NCBI RefSeq assembly: GCF_001441165.1
Contig: NZ_CP013126.1
Span: 1,579,551-1,643,550 of the forward strand
DNA: 64,000 nt
Reading direction: 5' to 3'
Source of the DNA: Acidipropionibacterium acidipropionici
GTDB lineage: Bacteria > Actinomycetota > Actinomycetes > Propionibacteriales > Propionibacteriaceae
Shown here: positions 42,970 to 51,168 of the stretch, piece by piece
Layout: every line of letters starts with the position of its first letter
How positions within the stretch are numbered: the stretch's first letter is position 1
Made by a program: the position numbers and the translations under genes
The notes under the pieces: model-generated
Told to the model about the DNA's origin: nothing
Databases searched by the model: none
The model's input: only the letters and a program-made list of their open reading frames with translations

Positions 42970-44391
42970 GTAGTGGTGTATCCGTTTCGTGATCTTTCGA
43001 TACGGGGTCAGGCTGTCAGTTCGGGTGGGATGGGGTCTGCTCCTTCCAGGCGGGTCTGGTCTTCGCTGACGGGGGTCTGAGGGATCCGTGAGCGTTCCAG
43101 GACCTCCAGGCCCAGGTAGCGCCGGCCCTCGGCCCACTCATCGGTCTGCTCGGCCAGCACGGCCCCGACGAGCCGGATGACGGCCTCCCTGTTGGGGAAG
43201 ATCCCCACGGCATCGGTACGCCTCCGGATCTCCTTGTTCAGCCGCTCCTGGGGATTGTTCGACCAGATCTGGCGCCACACGTCGACCGGGAAACTCGTGA
43301 ACGCCAACAGGTCGGCCCGCGCGGCGTCCAGGTGGGCATGGACCTGGGGAAGCTTGGCCTCCACATAGTCCAGCAGCCGGTCGAACTGGGCATCCACGGC
43401 GGCCGCGGAGGGCTGGTCGTAGACCGAGTGGAGCATGGCCTTGACCGCCGGCCACAGGCTCTTGGGGCACACGCTCATCAGATTGGCCGCGTAGTGGGTC
43501 CGGCACCGCTGCCAGGCCGCCCCGGGCAGGTTCGCCGCGATCGCCTCCCTCAGCCCGGCATGGGCATCCGAGGTGACCAGCCGCACCCCGGACAGGCCCC
43601 GGGCCACCAGATCGGCGAAGAACGTGTTCCAGGCCGGCCCGGTCTCAGCGGTGGCGACCTGGAGGCCCAGGACCTCCCGGTGGCCGTCCGCGTTGACCCC
43701 GGTGGCAGTCAGCACGACCGCGTTGATGACCCGTCCGGCTTCCCGGACCTTCATCGTCAGGGCGTCGGCGGCCACGAACGTGAACGGGCCCGCCTCGCCC
43801 AGCGGTCGGTGGCGGAAGGCCTCGACCTGGGCGTCGAGGTCGGCGGCCATCCGCGAGACCTGGGACTTCGACAGGGAGTCGATACCCAGCTGCTTGACGA
43901 GCTTGTCCATCCGGCGGGTGGAGACCCCGGCCAGGTAGGCGTCGGCGACCACGGTGATCATCGCCGACTCGGCGCGCTTGCGCCGCTCCAGCAGCCACTC
44001 TGGGAAGTAGCTGCCCTGGCGGAGCTTGGGGATCGCCACATCCACGGTGCCGACCCGGGTGTCCAGGTCGCGGTGACGGTAGCCGTTGCGCTGGACGAGG
44101 CGGTCGGGATCGGGGCGGCCGTACTCCGCGCCGGCGACCTGGTCGGCATCGGCCGACAGCAGCATGTTGATCATCGTGGCCAGCAGTGAGCGCAGCAGGT
44201 CCGGGGAGGCCTGGCCCAGGGCTTGGTCCAGGACCCGCGTCGGGTCGACAATATGGGCAGCGGTCATCGTGGTTGTTCCTTTCGAGTGAGAAGTAGAGAG
44301 CTTTCTCGAAGGATCACACGGTGACCGCGCTGCCGTCCACCACGAAGTCGCGGAGGCCGACGGGTTGGTCACCAGCGGGTTACACCACCAT
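42970..44391. mobile_element. IS256-family insertion sequence
   Basis: About 1.42 kb containing one transposase gene. The ends carry imperfect inverted repeats: TAGTGGTGTATCC at the left (from ~42971) and the complement of TGGTGGTGTAACC at the right (~44369-44390), with 16 of 22 positions matching. The flanks show no clear 8-9 bp target duplication. Ends are estimated to within a few bases. Confidence 0.8.
43008..44267 (-). CDS. IS256-family transposase (mutator type)
   Basis: A 419-residue DDE transposase. The catalytic triad is visible as VAADALTMKVRE (first Asp), LVTSDAHAGL (second Asp) and NNPQERLNKEIRRRT (Glu). The C(2)H-like region CRTHYAANL is typical of the mutator family. The frame is intact and full length, so the element may be active. 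ATG at 44267; an upstream extension to 44372 lacks family similarity. The gene occupies nearly the whole element. Confidence 0.95.
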   Translation of the reverse strand: MTAAHIVDPTRVLDQALGQASPDLLRSLLATMINMLLSADADQVAGAEYGRPDPDRLVQRNGYRHRDLDTRVGTVDVAIPKLRQGSYFPEWLLERRKRAESAMITVVADAYLAGVSTRRMDKLVKQLGIDSLSKSQVSRMAADLDAQVEAFRHRPLGEAGPFTFVAADALTMKVREAGRVINAVVLTATGVNADGHREVLGLQVATAETGPAWNTFFADLVARGLSGVRLVTSDAHAGLREAIAANLPGAAWQRCRTHYAANLMSVCPKSLWPAVKAMLHSVYDQPSAAAVDAQFDRLLDYVEAKLPQVHAHLDAARADLLAFTSFPVDVWRQIWSNNPQERLNKEIRRRTDAVGIFPNREAVIRLVGAVLAEQTDEWAEGRRYLGLEVLERSRIPQTPVSEDQTRLEGADPIPPELTA

Positions 44392-44429
44392 AAGGGGCAC
44401 TACTGCGGCCGCCGTGGCTTTCGGGGTGG

Positions 44430-45863
44430 TCACCGTCCTGCCTCCTCGGTGATGGCGTCGGTGAGGATCTGGATGCCTCGGGTGGCCTGTTCGGCTGTGA
44501 TGACGCAGGGCGGGACGACGTGGATCCGGTTGTCGTGGGCATCGACCAGCAGGCCGTTGTCCTTGCAGGCCGCGGTGATCCGGGCCAGACGCTCGGCGCC
44601 GATGGGCTCACGGGTGGCCTTGTCGGCGACCATCTCGACCGCCCAGAACACCCCCAGGCCCCGCACCTCGCCGACCAGCGGATTGGCGGCGAGCTTCTCC
44701 AGGCCCGGGCCGATCACCTCCCGGCCCACCCGGGCGGCGTTGTCGACGATGCCCTCGTCCTCCATCGCGTTCATCGTGGCCACAGCAGCCGCCATCGCCA
44801 ACGGATGACCCGAATACGTCAACCCGCCGGGAAACACCCGCTCATCGAAAGCCGCCGCGACCTGGGGGCAGATGATCACCCCGCCGGCCGGCACATACCC
44901 CGAGTTGACCCCCTTGGCGAAGGACACCAGATCCGGGGTCACCGCCTGGGACTGGAACGCGAACCAGGAACCGGTGCGTCCGAACCCGGCCATCACCTCA
45001 TCGGCGATCATCACGATGCCGTACCGGTCGCAGATCGCCCGCACCCCGGCCAGATAACCCGGCGGCGGCACGAGGACACCGGCGGTGCCCGGCACCGACT
45101 CCAGCAGGATTCCCGCGATCGTGGCGGGCCCCTCGGCCAGGATGGTGGCCTCCAGATGCTCCAGGGCCCGCTCGCACTCCTGGGCCGGGGACTCGGCCCA
45201 GAAGCGGGACCGGTACAGGTAAGGGCCGAAGACGTGAACATGGCCGCAGGCGTACTCGTTGGGGACCCGCCGCCAGTCACCGGAGGCCACGATCGCGGCC
45301 CCCGTGTTGCCGTGGTAGGAGCGGTAGCGGGAGATGATCTTGTCCCGGCCGGTGTAGAGGCGGGCCAGCCGGATGGCGTTCTCGTTGGCGTCGGCGCCGG
45401 CGTTGGTGAAGAACACCTTGGCGAAACCCGGCCCGGCATGATCCAGGATCTTGCCGGCGGCGATCGCCCGCTGATTATTCGACGTCGACGGGGCGATCGT
45501 GGTCAGCTGCTCGGCCTGGGCGCGGATCGCTTCAACGACCCTGGGATGCTGATAGCCGATATTGACGTTGACGAGCTGGCTGGTGAAATCCAGCCACCTC
45601 TCCCCGGCATGATTCCACAACTCGGCCCCCGACCCGCCGGCCACACTGAACGACGGCAGGTAGGCCTGAGCACTCCAGGAATGGAACACCTTCGCATGAT
45701 CGACCGCGATGATCGCCTCATCCAGACCCGCACCCTCCAGACCCGCGAAACCGGACTCCGCGATATCAGGGACAGCGGTCGAGCTGGGGTTCTCGGAGTC
45801 GGCCTGCGATTGTGCATCCGGGCCTGACGGGATGCGTGCATCGATTTCGGCAGTGGTGGACAT
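44430..45863 (-). CDS. Class III pyridoxal-phosphate aminotransferase
   Basis: A 477-residue fold-type I, class III aminotransferase. FTNAGADANENAIRLAR binds the PLP phosphate, ADEVMAGFGRTG supplies the cofactor Asp, and SFAKGVNSGYVPAGG contains the PLP lysine. The N-terminal ~45 residues are extra and low in similarity. Substrates of this group include taurine, beta-alanine, GABA and amines. The ATG at 45863 has GGAAGAG six bases ahead, better than the upstream in-frame ATG at 45911. It is divergent from an SDR and MocR regulator and shares a promoter-region motif with them, so the three genes form one functional unit. Confidence 0.93.
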   Translation of the reverse strand: MSTTAEIDARIPSGPDAQSQADSENPSSTAVPDIAESGFAGLEGAGLDEAIIAVDHAKVFHSWSAQAYLPSFSVAGGSGAELWNHAGERWLDFTSQLVNVNIGYQHPRVVEAIRAQAEQLTTIAPSTSNNQRAIAAGKILDHAGPGFAKVFFTNAGADANENAIRLARLYTGRDKIISRYRSYHGNTGAAIVASGDWRRVPNEYACGHVHVFGPYLYRSRFWAESPAQECERALEHLEATILAEGPATIAGILLESVPGTAGVLVPPPGYLAGVRAICDRYGIVMIADEVMAGFGRTGSWFAFQSQAVTPDLVSFAKGVNSGYVPAGGVIICPQVAAAFDERVFPGGLTYSGHPLAMAAAVATMNAMEDEGIVDNAARVGREVIGPGLEKLAANPLVGEVRGLGVFWAVEMVADKATREPIGAERLARITAACKDNGLLVDAHDNRIHVVPPCVITAEQATRGIQILTDAITEEAGR

Positions 45864-45935
45864 CAGTAACTCTTCCAGCGAAGACCGCGGTGAATATTGC
45901 TCCATGAGCAACCTCTACTTCTGATACTGTGGGGT

Positions 45936-45962
45936 TTGAATATTTCCGCCCTGTTACCCGGC
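45936..45962 (-). promoter_or_regulatory. Control element L, in front of the aminotransferase gene
   Basis: Read toward the aminotransferase (minus strand) this is CCGGGTAACAGGG-N2-GAAATATTCAA. The same pattern occurs as element R before the divergent SDR gene, at nearly the same distance from its start (about 73 versus 66 bases). Likely binding site of the neighbouring MocR-type regulator, or a shared promoter. Confidence 0.6.
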
Positions 45963-46080
45963 AGGTACGTTCTCGTGACGGGATGAGTCCGCTGGTTCAC
46001 CGAAGAACTGACCGGAAAGTGAGACGCGTCACATCTGGATGGGTATTGCGCATCTCGATGCACGGCATCGGCCGGCATCT

Positions 46081-46120
46081 TGGGGCGGCTCGCGGCGCTC
46101 GGGCTTCGCGAGCCGCCCCA
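46081..46120. terminator. 14 bp-stem hairpin between the two divergent control elements
   Basis: TGGGGCGGCTCGCG and CGCGAGCCGCCCCA pair perfectly across a 12-base loop. It is in a divergent intergenic region, where a normal terminator is not expected. It may insulate the two promoters or be a small repeat. Confidence 0.5.
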
Positions 46121-46142
46121 CTGGTTACATCGATGGTTCCGC

Positions 46143-46168
46143 CCGGAAACACGGGAGAAATATTCAAG
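46143..46168 (+). promoter_or_regulatory. Control element R, in front of the SDR gene
   Basis: CCGGAAACACGGGA then GAAATATTCAA, the counterpart of element L at 45936-45962 in inverted orientation. Similarity continues for some 15 bases toward the gene (CNACNGTANCA). Confidence 0.6.
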
Positions 46169-46232
46169 GGCGACCGTAACCATGAGGAGCGCGTCGGGGA
46201 CCTTCTCGGCGCGGATGAGAGAGGTTGAACCG

Positions 46233-47006
46233 ATGGCAGCAGACGCGACCAGCAGCGAGGGCAGTGCCCGGCGAGTACTCGTGACGGGGGCCTCGTCGGG
46301 GATCGGTGCCGCCACGGTTCGTCATCTTCGAAGCCTCGGCATGGAGGTCGTTGCGGCCGCCAGACGCAAGGAGCGTCTGGAGGATCTGGCGGCCGAGACG
46401 GGCTGCGAGGCGTATCCGATCGACATCACCTCGGACACCGAGGTCGCGGCTCTGGCAAGCCATCTCGAGGCAACCGGGGGGCTGGACGCGGTGGTGAACA
46501 ATGCCGGCGGAGCGCTCGGGCTCGACCCGGTCGCCAGCGCCGACGTCGACGGCTGGCGGAGGATGTACGAGCTGAACGTGCTGGGCACGTTGAGGATCGT
46601 CAAGGCGGTGCTGCCCCTATTGCGCGCCTCCGGGGCCGGTGACGTCGTCATCGTCACCTCGACCGCGGCCCACGCGCCGTACGAGGGAGGAGCGGGGTAC
46701 ACCGGTGTGAAGCATGCTGAACGGATGCTGGCGACGACGTTGAGGTGGGAGATTGTGGGCGAGCCGATCAGGGTGATTGAGATCTCGCCGGGAAACGTCG
46801 CGACCGAGGAGTTCTCCTTGGTGCGTTTCGACGGGGATGAGGAGCGGGCGAAGAAGGTGTATGAGGGATACCAGCCGCTGCTCGCTTCTGATATCGCCGA
46901 CGTCATCGGATATGCCCTCACGCGGCCTGAGTATGTGAATCTTGATCTGGTGATCGTGAGGCCTCGTGCTCAGGCGAGTAACACGAAGATCGCCAAGAAT
47001 GTCTGA
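46233..47006 (+). CDS. Short-chain dehydrogenase/reductase (SDR)
   Basis: A 257-residue SDR of the NADP-dependent YdfG-like group. It has TGASSGIGAATVRHL, basic residues RRKER after the second strand, VVNNAGG, the catalytic Ser in VTSTAAH, and the Tyr/Lys in YTGVKHAE. It oxidises or reduces small hydroxy acids or amino alcohols in known relatives. The ATG at 46233 has GAGAGG eight bases upstream; an ATG at 46215 is possible. It is 38 bases ahead of the MocR gene and divergent from the aminotransferase, suggesting they act on a common amino compound. Confidence 0.92.
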   Translation: MAADATSSEGSARRVLVTGASSGIGAATVRHLRSLGMEVVAAARRKERLEDLAAETGCEAYPIDITSDTEVAALASHLEATGGLDAVVNNAGGALGLDPVASADVDGWRRMYELNVLGTLRIVKAVLPLLRASGAGDVVIVTSTAAHAPYEGGAGYTGVKHAERMLATTLRWEIVGEPIRVIEISPGNVATEEFSLVRFDGDEERAKKVYEGYQPLLASDIADVIGYALTRPEYVNLDLVIVRPRAQASNTKIAKNV

Positions 47007-47044
47007 TTGACGGCATCGGGAGAGAATGCGTCGGGGGCCGAGCC

Positions 47045-48424
47045 ATGGCTCAGATTGGTGTCGAGGATATTGTCGCAGCGATGGAGGGGCATTCGCCGCC
47101 ACAGATCGCCGCGGGGGTCGCGCGCCTCGTCTATCAGGGCAACATCAGCGCTGGGGACCGGATGCCGGTCATCAAGGAGGTTGCCCAGAATCTGGGGGTG
47201 AGCGCCGGAACGGTCGCCGTGGCGTGGAAGATCCTCGGCGATCTGGGCCTGGTCGAATCGCGTGGACGCTCGGGCACGCTCGTGCTGCCGCGGCCGAACA
47301 GCTGGCTACCGCCCAGATACCGTCCTGACACGGACTCGTCGGCGCAGGTGATGCTCAACCTGGCGGAGGGTACCCCGGATCCGGATCTTCTGCCCGATGT
47401 GACCCGGGGTCTGATTCTGGGGACGCAGGACCACCGGACGATGAGCGTGGACTCCTACTTCGATCCGCCCGTCAACCCGGTGCTGCGCGACCTTCTGGAG
47501 GCGAGCTGGCCCTACCACGCCCAGCGCATCACTGTGTTCGACGGCGCTGGCGACGCGCTCTTCCGCTCCCTGGAGGAGACGGTCCGGTTCGGGGATCGGG
47601 TGGCGGTCGAAGATCCCGGCTATCCGCCGCTGTTCGATATGGCGGATGTCATGGGCCTGGTGCCGGTGCCCCTGGAGATGGACTCCTGCGGGGTGACGTG
47701 CGAGTCGCTGCTCCGGGCGCTCAAGGCGGGTGCCAAGGTGATCTGCCTGCAGCCGCGCGCCCAGAACCCGACGGGTGTGTCCATGACCCCGACCAGGGTT
47801 CGGGGGCTCGCCCAGGTGCTGAGGCGGTTCGACCGGGCGAGGCGGCCGCTGATCATCGAGGACGACCACTCCGGCCTCGTGACGCAGGCGAGGATGGTGA
47901 GCCTCGGGGCGTACCTGCCCGATGACGTCCTGCGGATCCAATCCTTCTCGAAGGCCTACGGCCCCGACTTTCGGATGGCGGCTCTCAGCGGTCCGGCGTC
48001 GCTGATCGACTCGATGGTGGCCCGTCGGCTCCTCGGCCCGGGCTGGACGAGCCACCTGCTTCAGCGGCTGCTCGCACAGCTCATGACAGATCTCGAGGTG
48101 CAGCGGCAGCGTCGGGCGGCGGTCATCGAGTATCGGCGTCGGGCTGCCGCGCTGGCCTCCGAACTCGCGCTGCGCGAGGTCGTCGCCCATCCCGGGGACG
48201 GGCTGACGATGTGGATACCGGTACTCAATGAGGCGTCGGCCGCCGGCCACCTCCTGGCCGCCGGAATACGCGTGTCGGTCGGTCAGCAGTTCTCGGTCGC
48301 CAGGCGCGAAGTGGTCACCGGCGAGCCGGGGCCCGGACACATCCGTGTCAGCATCGGCGCTCTTCCGGCCACGGACCTCAGCGGGGTCGCGGAGTTGCTC
48401 GCAGCGGCCGCGCTGCTGGGGTGA
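47045..48424 (+). CDS. MocR-type GntR regulator with aminotransferase-like domain
   Basis: A 459-residue MocR/PdxR-family regulator. The N-terminal GntR winged helix (~residues 15-85: MPVIKEVAQNLGVSAGTVAV) is joined to a class I aminotransferase-like domain. That domain has ARAQNPTGVS-type residues and the PLP lysine in SFSKAYGPDFRMA (about Lys303). MocR proteins bind PLP or an amino acid-PLP adduct and regulate adjacent aminotransferase or amine genes. It follows the SDR closely, and two copies of a shared motif in the divergent region are its likely targets. Confidence 0.92.
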   Translation: MAQIGVEDIVAAMEGHSPPQIAAGVARLVYQGNISAGDRMPVIKEVAQNLGVSAGTVAVAWKILGDLGLVESRGRSGTLVLPRPNSWLPPRYRPDTDSSAQVMLNLAEGTPDPDLLPDVTRGLILGTQDHRTMSVDSYFDPPVNPVLRDLLEASWPYHAQRITVFDGAGDALFRSLEETVRFGDRVAVEDPGYPPLFDMADVMGLVPVPLEMDSCGVTCESLLRALKAGAKVICLQPRAQNPTGVSMTPTRVRGLAQVLRRFDRARRPLIIEDDHSGLVTQARMVSLGAYLPDDVLRIQSFSKAYGPDFRMAALSGPASLIDSMVARRLLGPGWTSHLLQRLLAQLMTDLEVQRQRRAAVIEYRRRAAALASELALREVVAHPGDGLTMWIPVLNEASAAGHLLAAGIRVSVGQQFSVARREVVTGEPGPGHIRVSIGALPATDLSGVAELLAAAALLG

Positions 48425-48557
48425 CGAGATACGGCTCTCGCGCTACTCGTCGGTTGGCCGGGACGATTCTTGAGCCGAGTCAACCTCAGGTGGTCTGAAC
48501 CGGATCGTCGAGTCTGGAGGGGAACTTCGGGAGGTCCGGGCTGGGTCGAGGATTCCG

Positions 48558-48977
48558 TCACCTGTTGGTGGAGTGAAGTCCCATCTCTGCGTTGACGCGT
48601 TCCCGCATGCGAAGGTGTCGTCGGTAGGTTGCCTCATCAATGATGTCATCCGCACTTCCTGCCAGCCAGGGCGAAGCGAGTAGGAGAGCGAGCGTTGTGA
48701 TGACAACGCCAATGTATTGGTGACCTCGCGAGGTGTGGATGAACATCGAGACAGTGCTCGCGGTCCCCGTCGGGGCGGTGATGATCATCGCAACGGCCAA
48801 GACGATTCCGGTGAACCCTGTGAGGCGGACGAGAACACTCGCGAGCAGCACGAGGGCGCCACGAGGGTAGGACGTCATGAGCCCGACACAGTAGGCGATC
48901 TGTCGCAGGATTCGCCACACGAATCGGGCAATACCCTCCAGAATCCTGAGCAGGTAGACGAGCATGAGATATGGCAT
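48558..48977 (-). CDS. Small membrane protein of unknown function
   Basis: A 139-residue protein with three or four hydrophobic helices (about residues 4-22, 28-62, 85-105) and a charged C-terminal tail of ~30 residues. No family recognised. The frame has a clear GGGGAC stretch before the ATG at 48977; a start at the internal ATG 48965 is possible. Codon use is less GC-biased than that of its neighbours, which may mean a recently acquired gene. It stands alone between two gene groups. Confidence 0.55.
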   Translation of the reverse strand: MPYLMLVYLLRILEGIARFVWRILRQIAYCVGLMTSYPRGALVLLASVLVRLTGFTGIVLAVAMIITAPTGTASTVSMFIHTSRGHQYIGVVITTLALLLASPWLAGSADDIIDEATYRRHLRMRERVNAEMGLHSTNR

Positions 48978-49104
48978 CAGCGACGTCCCCGATCTGACTC
49001 CATCACGCTACAGGCGGGTACCGACACAAACTCGAGTCTCCTCCGGTGCCCTGGAGGGCGCCGTCATCGGCCGGGGTCTCGGATGGTCATGGTCCAGCGC
49101 AGTT

Positions 49105-49203
49105 GGTAGAACCCTGCAATTGTGGACGGCGTTGAAGGGTCGCAATCCGTAGGCAAGGGGAATTGCGCGGGGGATCGGGCCGCCACAATTGCAGAGCCTT
49201 GCC
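49105..49203. repeat. 99 bp palindromic element, copy B
   Basis: The left arm (49105-49125) contains CCTGCAATTGTGG. The right arm (49183-49203) is CCACAATTGCAGAGCCTTGC plus C. Same length and related arms as copy A at 23766-23864, though the central ~55 bases differ. It sits in the 468-base gap 48978-49445, in which no gene was found. Confidence 0.75.
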
Positions 49204-49445
49204 GAAGGGCCCGCATCAGGCCTCCCCGAAGTAAGCCACGGGTGCGACACCACTCCAAGCCGGTCAGCCGAATGAGCACTTATCCGTAGGCTGTCGGGGC
49301 TCCCCAGACCACCCCCGCGCGGCGCGGCGCGGAGAGTGCGCTCAGCTCCTCGCGACTGCGCCACCAGGTAGACGACGGTCGGCACGCAGAAGAGGACGAA
49401 CTCCGCCATCGCCTCGGTCTATGGGGCCGGCTCCGGACCAGTGCA

Positions 49446-50204
49446 CTACTCGTGCAGCTTCTCCTTGAGGTCCGGCGGCAGCAGCAGCCCCCGGCAGATC
49501 AGCTTGTGGGCCACCACCACGGTCACCGCCTGTCCGGCCAGGATCCCCATCAGCACCAGCAGCTGAGCGGCGCCTGCCTGAACCGCGGACCCGCCGCCCA
49601 GCAGCACGCCGACGAAGGCGCCGGGCAGTGTCACCAGGCCGACGGTCCGGGTGCTGTCGACGCTTGGGATCACCGCCTCGGCGACGCTGTCCTGGGTCAC
49701 CATGCGAATGGCGTCGGCGCGCGGCAGGCCCAGCGACAGGGCCGCCTCGAAGGTGCCGATGTCCTCGCGTAGCGCGGGGAACAGACGCCGCCCGGCCAGG
49801 GTGTGGCCGTTCATCATGTTGCCGATGATGATCCCGGCGATCGGGATGAGTGCCGCGGCATTGAACGGCGACGCCCCGGAGCAGAACACGATCACCAGCA
49901 CCGGCACGATCCCCGAGGCCACCGCGACCGCCGTCCACGGCCAGGCCCTGCCCACCCCGGTGCGCCCGGCAGTCGTCCCCACGGCCACCGCGAACATCAG
50001 CAGGGCGAATCCGACGGCCGCCCACAGATGCTGCAGCGCGTAGACGAGGATCAGGGAGACCACGGCCAGCTGGATCATGGCACGCACCGAGGCGACGGCC
50101 GAGGCCCGCCCGATCCCGAGCCTCCCGACGCGGGAGATCACCATCGTCAGCGCCACAAGCGCCAGGAAGGCGACGAGGAACTGCCAGCTCGGGTTGATGG
50201 TCAT
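49446..50204 (-). CDS. FetB-like ABC exporter permease (UPF0014), partnerless
   Basis: A 252-residue membrane protein with about seven helices, of the FetB/YbbM (UPF0014) family: SVRAMIQLAVVSLIL, IAGIIIGNMMNGHTLAG, VTLPGAFVGVLLGGGSAVQA. In E. coli FetB pairs with the ATPase FetA and lowers iron toxicity under oxidative stress. No FetA-type ATPase is adjacent. The ATG at 50204 overlaps the stop of the PAP2 phosphatase gene by four bases, so the two are co-translated. The pairing of an UPF0014 permease with a lipid phosphatase is unusual. Confidence 0.9.
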   Translation of the reverse strand: MTINPSWQFLVAFLALVALTMVISRVGRLGIGRASAVASVRAMIQLAVVSLILVYALQHLWAAVGFALLMFAVAVGTTAGRTGVGRAWPWTAVAVASGIVPVLVIVFCSGASPFNAAALIPIAGIIIGNMMNGHTLAGRRLFPALREDIGTFEAALSLGLPRADAIRMVTQDSVAEAVIPSVDSTRTVGLVTLPGAFVGVLLGGGSAVQAGAAQLLVLMGILAGQAVTVVVAHKLICRGLLLPPDLKEKLHE

Positions 50205-51022
50205 GAGATCTCTCCAGGCCCGGATCGGAGCTCGTCCTCGTCCTGGCCGGCACGGCGGTCCGGACGCGCATGGCTCACCAGGGTGGTGGCCCGGACCATC
50301 AGGTATCCGGCCGCCGCGCCGTAGACGATACCGGCGGCGACATCGCTGGGGTAGTGCACTCCCAGGTACAGCCGTGACGCCGCCACCCCCGCCGCGAGTA
50401 CGCACCCCACCGCCCCGATCCACACCCGCCACCCGCGCCGGGTGCACATCACGACCACGACGACGAGCGCCGTCGTGAATGTCGCATGGCCACTGGGAAA
50501 ACTGGGATCCTGCTCCGGGCCGCCCACATGGTGGCGCAGCAGCGTCCAGGCCGGCCGGTGGCGTCCCACCAGCAGCTTCACCAGGTAGCTCGTGCCCCAG
50601 GTCAGCGCCAGCGCGATCCCCGCGCACAGCCCGTCGATCAGGTGTCGACACCGCCAGGCCACCCCTGCGGCGAGCAGCACCACCACCGCGATCGCCCGGG
50701 GCGATTCGAAGGCCCAGCTCAGCGCCCACGCGACGCCGTCGAGGGCCGGAGTGTGATGGGCGTCGATCCAGATCAGGATCCCCATCTCGGCGGTGGAGCT
50801 GCGCACCGCGAAACCGGTCGCGATCACCGCCGCCACCAGCGTGAGGCAGACCACCGGGGCCGGTCGCAGCACGCTCCAGCCCAGCCGGTCAAGCCCTCCA
50901 CGGCGATCGAGCTGGTCGGCGCGTCCAGGATTGCGGGGGGCCGGGGTGCTCCCGGGTGCGGAGGCGGGACTGCTCCCCGACGCGGTGGGTCCGGATTCCT
51001 GGACGGGGAGTTCGTCGTGCAT
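50201..51022 (-). CDS. PAP2-family membrane phosphatase (possible undecaprenyl-diphosphatase)
   Basis: A 273-residue membrane protein. A Pro/Ser-rich cytoplasmic N-terminus (~45 residues) is followed by helices and the three PAP2 motifs: KLLVGRHRP, PSGH and SRLYLGVHYPSDV. The catalytic His residues are present. Bacterial PAP2 enzymes such as PgpB, YbjG and BcrC dephosphorylate undecaprenyl diphosphate or phosphatidylglycerol phosphate. Its divergent neighbour is UppP, which makes an undecaprenyl-diphosphate role attractive. A direct-repeat motif shared with uppP and the DedA gene lies 25-42 bases upstream of its start. The FetB-like gene downstream overlaps it. Confidence 0.9.
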   Translation of the reverse strand: MHDELPVQESGPTASGSSPASAPGSTPAPRNPGRADQLDRRGGLDRLGWSVLRPAPVVCLTLVAAVIATGFAVRSSTAEMGILIWIDAHHTPALDGVAWALSWAFESPRAIAVVVLLAAGVAWRCRHLIDGLCAGIALALTWGTSYLVKLLVGRHRPAWTLLRHHVGGPEQDPSFPSGHATFTTALVVVVVMCTRRGWRVWIGAVGCVLAAGVAASRLYLGVHYPSDVAAGIVYGAAAGYLMVRATTLVSHARPDRRAGQDEDELRSGPGEIS

Positions 51023-51046
51023 CCCTCGAGCATGCCGTCCTCATCA

Positions 51047-51064
51047 CTCAGAAACCTCTCAGAA
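51047..51064. promoter_or_regulatory. Direct-repeat site 1 (CTCAGAA-N4-CTCAGAA), PAP2 promoter region
   Basis: Two identical heptamers spaced 11 bases start to start, the pattern bound by OmpR-family response regulators. With site 2 it also forms a perfect 14-base inverted repeat (51046-51059 with 51106-51119). Confidence 0.65.
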
Positions 51065-51100
51065 GCGCGTCCCGGGATCCGGCACGGCCCCCGACCCGGT

Positions 51101-51118
51101 CTCTTAGAGGTTTCTGAG
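51101..51118. promoter_or_regulatory. Direct-repeat site 2 (CTCAGAA-N4-CTAAGAG, minus strand), uppP promoter region
   Basis: On the minus strand reads CTCAGAAACCTCTAAGAG, the same arrangement as site 1. Lies 51-68 bases before the uppP start. Confidence 0.65.
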
Positions 51119-51168
51119 TTCCCGGCGGGCAGTCTCAACCTGCACACGTCATGACAGGAGGAGCACCG

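Noticed and set aside
43008-44267. Plus-strand 285-codon frame inside the IS element
   Set aside because: It is antisense to a complete transposase with all DDE residues.
42960-44400. Target-site duplication around the IS256-type element
   Set aside because: Flanking sequences (AAGTCCCTGG on the left, TAAGGGGCAC on the right) do not match as a direct repeat.
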